Source: Candidatus Hadersleviella danica
GTDB lineage: Bacteria > Chloroflexota > Anaerolineae > Promineifilales > Promineifilaceae
Reading direction: 5' to 3'
Assembly (NCBI GenBank): GCA_016711405.1
Contig: JADJSZ010000030.1
Coordinates: 1 to 64,000, forward strand
Length of the DNA: 64,000 bases
The notes under the pieces are model-generated. The model was not told the origin of the DNA. It saw only the letters and a list, made by a program, of their open reading frames with translations, and made no database searches. The translations under genes were made by a program, and so were the position numbers. Every line of letters begins with the position of its first letter. Position 1 is the first letter of the stretch. Of the stretch, positions 58,920-64,000 are shown in pieces.

Positions 58920-60572
58920 TTACCCAACTTGTTTGGCCACCACTTCCCAACGCCATGCGGCCAATTGGTCGGGGCGGTTGAAGAAGTATTCCTCGAGGTA
59001 CGGCTCAATTTCCATGCGCCAGATGGCGGGTAATTCAGCCGCTAAATTCGGCCGCATAAAATAGCTCAACCCCAGCGCATAGTGCGGGTCGCCAATGGCT
59101 TGGTTCAGGTCGGCCAGCACATGGATGAGCGGCTGGGGGTTGTAACCCGTGGCGTGGTGCTGGTGGTAATGGCGCAACAGGTCGAAATTGGGGAAGAGGG
59201 GGGCAAAGGCAAAGCGACGGCGCAGGGCGTGGTCTACCAAGGCGGTGGAACGGTCGGCCGTGTTCATCGTCGCCACCAGATAGAGATTGGCGGGCAGGGC
59301 GAATGAACGGCCGCTGGCCAGCCGCACCTCTTGCTGGCGGTACTCCAACAAATACATCAGTTCCCCCAACACTTGCGGCAAATTAGCGCGGTTCAGCTCA
59401 TCAATGAGCAAGACACAGGGGCCGTGCCGCTGGCGGGCACGGCCGCAAAAGTCGAGCAAACGGCCGTCTACCCATTCATAATGCAGTTGGCCCGCCACCG
59501 TGCGCGGCCGTAGCCCCTCCACAAAATCCACATAATCATAAGCGGGATGGAATTGCACCACCTCCACCAACCCATCCGTGCCCCCGATGAGGTGCTGGGC
59601 GAGTTTGTGCGCCACAAAGCTCTTGCCCGTGCCCGGCGGGCCGTAAAAAACGAGTTGCTGTTTGCGCTGAAGCGCGGCCGTCCACTCCCCAATTTGGGCA
59701 GGGGCATGACCCGTTTCGGCCGCGAATTGCGCCAGTGAATAAGGGGGCTGAATGGTGGGAATGGCGTAGCTGGCGGCCGATTCCTGCACGGCGTAGGCGG
59801 CCACTGGCTCCTCCGCTTCATCATAAAGGGGGGGGATGGCTTCCTCGAGTTCGACATGACCGCGCACATCTAAACCAGCCGTAGCCTGTTCGCTTTGCTT
59901 GTGCGCCACATACAAAAAGCTGTGGATGTCTATCATGTCGGCCGCGCCATATTCGGCCAACTCCGCTCGCAAGCCGTGGTAATTTTTCTTCACCCGCTCG
60001 TACATATCGGCCGAGGGGGTGCTGGTGTAGACCTCGCCCATGCCCATAAATTGCAAAAACCATTGGGCGAGGCGCGGCTTGATAAACACCTCGCGGTGCG
60101 GCCGAACCAAGAACATAAAATAGGTGGGAAATGTCCACCGATTGGGCAAATGATACGCTTGGCAAAAGGTGCTGAATTGGTGGATTTTGTCGGGCGACGG
60201 CCGTGGGTCGTACAGCAATTGGCGCACTTGCTCCGCCAATTGCCACTTATCGAGGTGGGCTTGGTACAAAATGGCCAAATCTGCCTCGCGTCGCCACGAA
60301 AGCAGGTTGCTCGCTTTGCCCAGTTGCTCTAGTCGTTCGATGAGGGTGTCGTAAGCGGCCGTCTCTAAAATGCGGCGCAACTCCCCTTTGCCCAACTCCG
60401 TTTGTGCCCGTTGCGCTAAGGCGCGTTTGGGGGCTATTTCGTCAACAACAAATTCGGGATGGTCAAACCCCTCCCATGTAGGGTAACGTTGGCGTACCAA
60501 GGCTAGTAAATCGCGTATTTGCCACTCAGCTATCATGGCGGCTATTGTGGCGGGTGCAGGGACAATTGTCAA
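58920..60572 (-). CDS. McrB-like AAA+ NTPase without adjacent McrC
   Basis: 550 residues; ATG 60536 (MIAEWQIRDLLALVRQRYP) is an equally good start. The C-terminal half is an McrB/dynein-type AAA+ module: Walker A VFYGPPGTGKSFVAHKLA near 309, Walker B CVLLIDELNRANLPQVLGELMYLLEYR near 382, and the McrB signature MNTADRSTALVDHALRRRFAF near 434. In modification-dependent restriction, McrB hydrolyses GTP and McrC supplies the nuclease. The N-terminal 300 residues (FSTFCQAYHLPNRWTFPTYFMFLVRPHREVFIKP, DMIDIHSFLYVAHKQ) are not a DNA-binding domain I recognise. No McrC lies on either side: a hexomutase follows and non-coding DNA precedes. Restriction is therefore uncertain. Confidence 0.8.
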   Translation of the reverse strand: MTIVPAPATIAAMIAEWQIRDLLALVRQRYPTWEGFDHPEFVVDEIAPKRALAQRAQTELGKGELRRILETAAYDTLIERLEQLGKASNLLSWRREADLAILYQAHLDKWQLAEQVRQLLYDPRPSPDKIHQFSTFCQAYHLPNRWTFPTYFMFLVRPHREVFIKPRLAQWFLQFMGMGEVYTSTPSADMYERVKKNYHGLRAELAEYGAADMIDIHSFLYVAHKQSEQATAGLDVRGHVELEEAIPPLYDEAEEPVAAYAVQESAASYAIPTIQPPYSLAQFAAETGHAPAQIGEWTAALQRKQQLVFYGPPGTGKSFVAHKLAQHLIGGTDGLVEVVQFHPAYDYVDFVEGLRPRTVAGQLHYEWVDGRLLDFCGRARQRHGPCVLLIDELNRANLPQVLGELMYLLEYRQQEVRLASGRSFALPANLYLVATMNTADRSTALVDHALRRRFAFAPLFPNFDLLRHYHQHHATGYNPQPLIHVLADLNQAIGDPHYALGLSYFMRPNLAAELPAIWRMEIEPYLEEYFFNRPDQLAAWRWEVVAKQVG

Positions 60573-60639
60573 TGTAGGGTTGCGTCTTGCGTCTGTGGAA
60601 TTAGATGCCTCACCGCCTGCGGCGGCTCGGCTATTCTAC

Positions 60640-60685
60640 AGGGTTTTTTTCTGTTTGGGCGAACGCCCAAACGGAAAAACACCCT
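60640..60685. repeat. Long imperfect hairpin
   Basis: AGGGTTTTTTTCTGTTTGGGC (60640-60660, as two segments) pairs with GCCCAAACGGAAAAACACCCT (60665-60685) apart from two positions. It lies between divergent transcription units and may act as a terminator in either direction. Confidence 0.65.
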
Positions 60686-60706
60686 CTATGAGTACACTCA
60701 CAATTA

Positions 60707-60720
60707 TGACAAATTTGTCA
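60707..60720. promoter_or_regulatory. Perfect 14-bp palindrome upstream of promoter 1
   Basis: TGACAAATTTGTCA is fully palindromic and ends 8 bp before the -35 of promoter 1. It has the form of a dimeric regulator operator. The second unit lacks it. Confidence 0.55.
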
Positions 60721-60728
60721 CAAAAACC

Positions 60729-60757
60729 TTGCATTTTATGACAGAGTTTGCTATAGT
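60729..60757 (+). promoter_or_regulatory. Promoter 1
   Basis: TTGCAT (60729-60734), 17-bp spacer, TATAGT (60752-60757): close to the sigma-70 consensus and conserved in copy 2. Confidence 0.7.
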
Positions 60758-60763
60758 ATTTGC

Positions 60764-60820
60764 AGGCTCCCTCCCAAGGTGGTAAGGACATCGCCCGATG
60801 CACCTGCCACCTATTTTTTT
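60764..60820 (+). ncRNA. Candidate short RNA 1 (about 57 nt)
   Basis: Between promoter 1 and a T7 run. It contains an outer stem AGGTGGTA/TGCCACCT and an inner stem CATCG-CC-CGATG, followed by ATTTTTTT: an intrinsic terminator making up most of the RNA. The U-G pair in the outer stem is C-G in copy 2, preserving pairing. Start inferred from the promoter. Confidence 0.5.
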
Positions 60821-60927
60821 GCCTCAGGAGAGAAACCCTATTTATTTGTGATTGATTGTGGGGTAGTCCGCCTCTTCAAGAGCAAATAGCCAATATCCGC
60901 CAATTTCACCCAATTCTCACAAAAACC

Positions 60928-60956
60928 TTGCATTCTATGACAAAGTTTGCTATAGT
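60928..60956 (+). promoter_or_regulatory. Promoter 2
   Basis: TTGCAT (60928-60933), 17-bp spacer, TATAGT (60951-60956), identical in hexamers and spacing to promoter 1. Confidence 0.7.
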
Positions 60957-60962
60957 ATTTGT

Positions 60963-61019
60963 AGGCTCCCTCCCGAGGTGGCAAGGACATCGCCCGATGC
61001 ACCTGCCACCTATTTTTTT
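60963..61019 (+). ncRNA. Candidate short RNA 2 (about 57 nt)
   Basis: Second copy, with perfect outer stem AGGTGGCA/TGCCACCT, inner stem CATCG-CC-CGATG and a T7 tail ending at 61019. It lies 240 bp upstream of the metallophosphoesterase gene. Confidence 0.5.
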
Positions 61020-61117
61020 GCCTCGGAGGGGAAATCCTTGGTGTGTGAGATTCGTTATTGGGTAGCCAGCCACTTATAATAACGAATAAAGGCATAGTTC
61101 GCAGTCCCCGAGAGAGC

Positions 61118-61209
61118 ATCTTTACAAATTTTGACTGGGGACAAAGGACTTGGGACGTTTGTGAACTCCAGTCCCTTGTCTCCAGTCCCAAGTCCGAAAT
61201 TGTAAAGAT
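61118..61209. repeat. 92-bp imperfect palindrome
   Basis: Outer arms ATCTTTACAA (61118-61127) and TTGTAAAGAT (61200-61209), inner arms ACTGGGGACAAAGGACT (61134-61150) and AGTCCCTTGTCTCCAGT (61170-61186) with one mismatch and one wobble. It could form one long hairpin or be a small mobile palindrome in the leader of the next gene. Confidence 0.65.
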
Positions 61210-61258
61210 AGCTTGAACCATGACCGAATAAATAATCACCCCTAACCCCTTTTACCCC

Positions 61259-62143
61259 ATGAAAATTGCCATCTTATCCGATGTTCACGGCCATTGGCCT
61301 GCCTTGCAAGCCACGGCCGAGCATATCCACACATGGCGTCCCGATGTCGTCATTGTCAATGGCGACATTGTAAACCGTGGCCCCAAACCCGCTGAGTGCT
61401 GGGCCTTTGTGCGCCAGCAAATGGCCGATTCGGGTTGGCTGGCCACGCGAGGCAACCACGAAGATTACGTCGTGCAATACTTGCCCGGCTATTCGGCCGA
61501 CGACCCGCACGACCTTTCGCGCTGGACATTTGAGCAAATGGAAACGGCCGCCCTCACCCATTTAGCCGCCTTGCCCCTTAGCCACACCATCCACCACCCC
61601 CAAGGGGGCGAGGTGCGCGTCATTCATGCCTCGATGCGAGGAACTAAATACGGCATTTGGCATCATTCGCCCGATGATGAGGTGCGGTCGCAAATTGCCC
61701 CCGCCCCGGCCGTGTTTGTCACGGGGCACACCCATTTCCCCTTTGTGCGCCAACTCGATGAGACGCTCATCATCAATGCAGGAGCGACGGGTACGTTGTG
61801 TGACCACGGTGATACCCGAGCAACTTACGCCCAGTTGGTGTGGCAGAGCGGCCGTTGGTCGGCCGAAATTGTGCGTGTGCCCTATGACCGTGCCCAAACC
61901 GAACGTGATTATCACCAATCGGGTATTTTGGAGCAGGTTCCCATCGCCCAACTTGTCTTTGCGGAGTGGCAAACGAGCTGGCCCGTTTTAGCGGCGTGGG
62001 GGCGAAATGAACGGTGGCGAGGGCGCGAAAAAGAGGTTGGCACGGCCGTGGCGGCCGCCGAATTCCTAGCCCAACTCGACTTGCCTGCCCTGCAAACCCT
62101 TGCCCGACAGTTTTGGGCAACCGAAAAGTCAATTAGCACTTAA
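61259..62143 (+). CDS. Calcineurin-like metallophosphoesterase
   Basis: 294 residues. The dinuclear-metal motifs are complete and ordered: ILSDVHGHWPAL (Asp8, His10), VIVNGDIVNRG, TRGNHEDYV, VRVIHASMRGT and VFVTGHTHFPFV. It resembles the YfcE/diadenosine-tetraphosphatase-like group of cytosolic phosphodiesterases or phosphatases; the substrate is not predictable. The C-terminal 90 residues (RVPYDRAQTERDYHQSGILEQVPIAQLVFAEW) extend past the core and probably cap the active site. It starts at the ATG giving MKIAILSDVHGH, the family N-terminus. The long palindrome and short-RNA units lie directly upstream; a link to its expression is possible but unproven. Confidence 0.9.
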   Translation: MKIAILSDVHGHWPALQATAEHIHTWRPDVVIVNGDIVNRGPKPAECWAFVRQQMADSGWLATRGNHEDYVVQYLPGYSADDPHDLSRWTFEQMETAALTHLAALPLSHTIHHPQGGEVRVIHASMRGTKYGIWHHSPDDEVRSQIAPAPAVFVTGHTHFPFVRQLDETLIINAGATGTLCDHGDTRATYAQLVWQSGRWSAEIVRVPYDRAQTERDYHQSGILEQVPIAQLVFAEWQTSWPVLAAWGRNERWRGREKEVGTAVAAAEFLAQLDLPALQTLARQFWATEKSIST

Positions 62144-62196
62144 CAATGGGTGTGTTTCATCTCGGTTAGAACAGCCAAGAATTTAGACACGAATTC

Positions 62197-62243
62197 GAAT
62201 GACACGAATTTTTCGAGACCAATTCGTGAAATTCGTGTCATTC
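62197..62243. repeat. GAATGACACGAATTT inverted repeat
   Basis: Perfect 15-bp arms (62197-62211, 62229-62243) around a 17-base loop, in the gap between the phosphoesterase and the exporter. It is typical of dispersed intergenic palindromes; AT-rich microrepeats then run from 62290 to the next ATG. Confidence 0.7.
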
Positions 62244-62339
62244 GTCTCTAAAAAAAAGACTCTCATAAACGATTTTCAACTCAAATAAAACACCCCCATT
62301 AACAATTAACTATTAGACATTCACCATTCACAATTCCCC

Positions 62340-62975
62340 ATGCTTTCCTACCTCCTCCAAGGTCTTGCCCTCGGCTTTCCCGCCGCCGCCCAGCCGGGGC
62401 CATTGCAAGCCTATCTCTTAGCCCAAGCGGCCCAAAATGGGTGGCGGCGCACCCTGCCCGCCGCGCTCGCCCCGCTGATTAGCGATGGGCCTATTATCGT
62501 GCTGGTGGTGTTGATTCTCACGCAATTACCGCCGCTGGCCATGATGATTATGCGAATCATTGGTGGGGGGTTCATCCTCTATCTGGGGGTGATGGCTTGG
62601 CGGAGTTTGGGGCAACTAGAAGAACGGCCGTCTACAACCGCAACAACCCCATCCCCGCCCCCCGCCAAACAGCAAAGCGTTTGGCAAGCGGCCGTGATGA
62701 ACCTGCTCAATCCCAATCCATATCTGTTTTGGGGCACTGTCGGCGGCCCCATTTTGCTGGCGGGCTGGGGCGAAAGCGGCCGACACGCCGCCCTGTTTCT
62801 GCTCGGCATGTACATTATGTTGGTCGGCGGCTTGGCCTTGCTCATTCTCTTCTTTGGCACAGTCGGCGCCTTTTCGCCCCGCGCCCGCTGGTGGCTGGGC
62901 GCACTCTCGGCCGTGGCTCTGCTCCTCTTCGGCTCTTACCAACTCATTGGGGGAGCAGTTCAGCTAGTCAGCTAG
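62340..62975 (+). CDS. LysE-type amino acid / metabolite exporter
   Basis: 211 residues with five to six membrane helices, the size and layout of LysE/RhtB exporters. The N-terminus LLQGLALGFPAAAQPGPLQAYLLAQAAQNGWRR carries the family PGP motif after helix 1. Helices 2-3 run through IIVLVVLILTQLPPLAMMIMRIIGGGFILYLGVMAWRSL. A Pro/Thr-rich loop precedes FWGTVGGPILLAGW and two final helices. Such carriers export amino acids or related solutes by proton exchange; the substrate is unknown. The start has no Shine-Dalgarno but a TTCACAATTCCCC leader nearly identical to that of the next gene. Confidence 0.85.
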   Translation: MLSYLLQGLALGFPAAAQPGPLQAYLLAQAAQNGWRRTLPAALAPLISDGPIIVLVVLILTQLPPLAMMIMRIIGGGFILYLGVMAWRSLGQLEERPSTTATTPSPPPAKQQSVWQAAVMNLLNPNPYLFWGTVGGPILLAGWGESGRHAALFLLGMYIMLVGGLALLILFFGTVGAFSPRARWWLGALSAVALLLFGSYQLIGGAVQLVS

Positions 62976-63026
62976 TCAGCCTTCATTCACAATTAACCAT
63001 TCCCAATTCACAATTCACAATTCCCC
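62976..63026 (+). repeat. AATTCACAATT microrepeat leader
   Basis: ATTCACAATTAACCATTCCCAATTCACAATTCACAATTCCCC reads as tandem CAATTCA/CAATTCC units up to the ATG at 63027; 62318-62338 is a shorter version before the previous gene. Confidence 0.6.
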
Positions 63027-64000
63027 ATGTTCGCCATCCCTTTCCACAACCTGACGGCCGCTGATTTACCCCGCGTGGGGGGCAAAGGAGCCAACTTGGG
63101 CGAAATGACCCGCGCTGGCTTTCCCGTGCCACCGGGCTTTTGCGTCAGCACGGCCGCTTTCCACGCCTTCATGGCCAGCCACCCCCACTTGGATGATTTT
63201 TACGCCCAACTCGAGCAAATCCCCGTGGGCGATGTGGCACAAGTGCGCCAAATAGGAGAGGCGGCACGGGAGCAGTTGCGCCAATTGCCCATCCCGCCCG
63301 CCGTGGCCGAAGGTGTGCAAGCGGCGTGGCGCGAATTGGGAACCGACAAAGCCTATGCCGTGCGTTCCAGTGCCACGGCCGAAGATTTGCCCAGCGCCTC
63401 CTTTGCGGGGCAACAAGATACCTACCTAAATATACGCGGCGAAGCCGAATTACTGGCCAAGATGCGTGACTGTTGGGTGTCGCTCTTCACCGACCGCGCC
63501 ATTTTGTACCGCCAGCAAAACAAATTTGACCACCGCCACGTGGCGCTATCGGTGGTGGTGCAACAGATGGTTCAGCCAGAGGTGGCGGGCATTTTGTTCA
63601 CGGCCGACCCCATGACAGGCCAGCGGCACACGGCCGCCATAGATGCCAGCTTTGGGCTGGGCGAGGCGTTGGTGGCGGGCTTGGTCACGGCCGATTTGTA
63701 CCATGTGGACAAGCGGAATTGGCGCATCCTCCGCCAGCAAATTGGGGAGAAAAAGCTGGCCATCCGCTCCCTGCCCAATGGCGGCACCGAGCAAATTAGC
63801 GTCGCCGAGGCGGAACGCCATCAAGCCGCCCTGAGCGAGGCGCAAATTGTGGAACTGGCGCAATGGGGAGCCAAAATCGAGGCGCATTACGGCCGTCCCC
63901 AAGACATCGAGTGGGCTTTAGCCGATGGACAATTTTACATCGTCCAATCGCGCCCCATTACCTCGCTCTTCCCCCTGCCCCAGCCAGCCCCACCACCTGA
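63027..64000 (+). CDS. Phosphoenolpyruvate synthase / pyruvate phosphate dikinase-type enzyme, N-terminal part
   Basis: 324 codons, running off the window end. The ATP-grasp half of the PEP synthase family is visible: GGKGANLGEMTRAGFPVPPGF at the N-terminus, AVRSSATAEDLPSASFAGQQDTYLN (nucleotide binding), VVVQQMVQPEVAGILFTADP, AIDASFGLGEALVAGLVTAD and QDIEWALADGQFYIVQSRPIT. PEP synthase converts pyruvate and ATP to PEP, AMP and phosphate for gluconeogenesis. The swivelling His domain and PEP-binding barrel lie beyond the window, so a shortened relative that phosphorylates another substrate (rifampicin phosphotransferase type) cannot be excluded. The ATG follows the TTCACAATTCCCC leader. Confidence 0.88.
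   Translation, partial: MFAIPFHNLTAADLPRVGGKGANLGEMTRAGFPVPPGFCVSTAAFHAFMASHPHLDDFYAQLEQIPVGDVAQVRQIGEAAREQLRQLPIPPAVAEGVQAAWRELGTDKAYAVRSSATAEDLPSASFAGQQDTYLNIRGEAELLAKMRDCWVSLFTDRAILYRQQNKFDHRHVALSVVVQQMVQPEVAGILFTADPMTGQRHTAAIDASFGLGEALVAGLVTADLYHVDKRNWRILRQQIGEKKLAIRSLPNGGTEQISVAEAERHQAALSEAQIVELAQWGAKIEAHYGRPQDIEWALADGQFYIVQSRPITSLFPLPQPAPPP

Larger units (their letters stand above)
60718..60880 (+). repeat. Promoter-hairpin unit, copy 1
   Basis: First of two direct repeats (copy 2 at 60917-61070). About 125 bp from CACAAAAACCTTGCAT to TTTTTTTGCCTC are roughly 90% identical, with weaker similarity for another 35 bp. No open frame of useful length is shared. Confidence 0.85.
60917..61070 (+). 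repeat. Promoter-hairpin unit, copy 2
   Basis: Direct repeat of 60718-60880, with differences such as TTTTATGACAGAG to TTCTATGACAAAG and GGTGGTA to GGTGGCA. Promoter and terminator positions are retained. Confidence 0.85.

Noticed and set aside
1..64000. Prophage or integrative element
   Set aside because: No integrase, phage structural gene or attachment-site pair next to the tRNA was found.

Overview
The window looks like chromosome of a GC-rich member of the Chloroflexota, probably an Anaerolineae-type filament. This is inferred from gene content only: class III cyclase/AAA/TPR giants, a BTAD-type regulator, CSLREA and YWTD/PPC surface proteins, and a surface-protein tail ending in YLPVVMRP. 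No rRNA or other strong taxonomic marker is present. The palindrome CGGCCG is strikingly frequent in coding and non-coding DNA. Many intergenic gaps carry short degenerate microrepeats directly before start codons.

Layout. 1-200: tail of a HepT-like toxin. 396-1301: pdxS. 1302-3124: decayed DNA. 3125-6974 (minus): CaiB/AMACR-like CoA transferase, KimA-like potassium transporter, tRNA-Met. 7118-7315: hsdM remnant. 7295-22745 (minus): four tandem paralogues of a cyclase-AAA-TPR signalling protein in one head-to-tail array. 22873-30751 (minus): CSLREA beta-helix surface protein, a hypothetical protein, a BTAD/NB-ARC/TPR regulator and a small conserved protein. 31394-50073 (plus): a small protein translationally coupled to a predicted surface protein of about 6,160 residues. 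50472-55976 (plus): a membrane GAF/histidine-kinase-like protein without the phospho-acceptor His, a LysM protein and a DUF11 protein. 56048-58828: glycerate 2-kinase and a phosphohexomutase. 58920-60572 (minus): an McrB-like AAA protein without McrC. 60640-61210: a 570-bp non-coding region with two tandem promoter-hairpin-terminator units. 61259-64000: metallophosphoesterase, LysE-type exporter and the start of a PEP synthase.

Many genes are interrupted by single-base frameshifts, mostly in or beside C/G homopolymers (C8 at 35684, G10 at 26456, G7 at 57986), including a housekeeping-type phosphohexomutase. I therefore read most as sequence or assembly errors and annotate the restored genes. 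The 3' half of the third cyclase copy (11202-12600) is shifted so often that it looks truly decayed.

Functionally, the centre is dominated by signalling and cell-surface genes: cyclase/ATPase/TPR sensors, a SARP-like activator, a sensor pseudo-kinase, and very large secreted or wall-facing adhesin-like proteins. The most promising undescribed elements are the duplicated short-RNA units at 60718-61043, the giant coupled surface gene, and the cyclase array. Their functions are inference.
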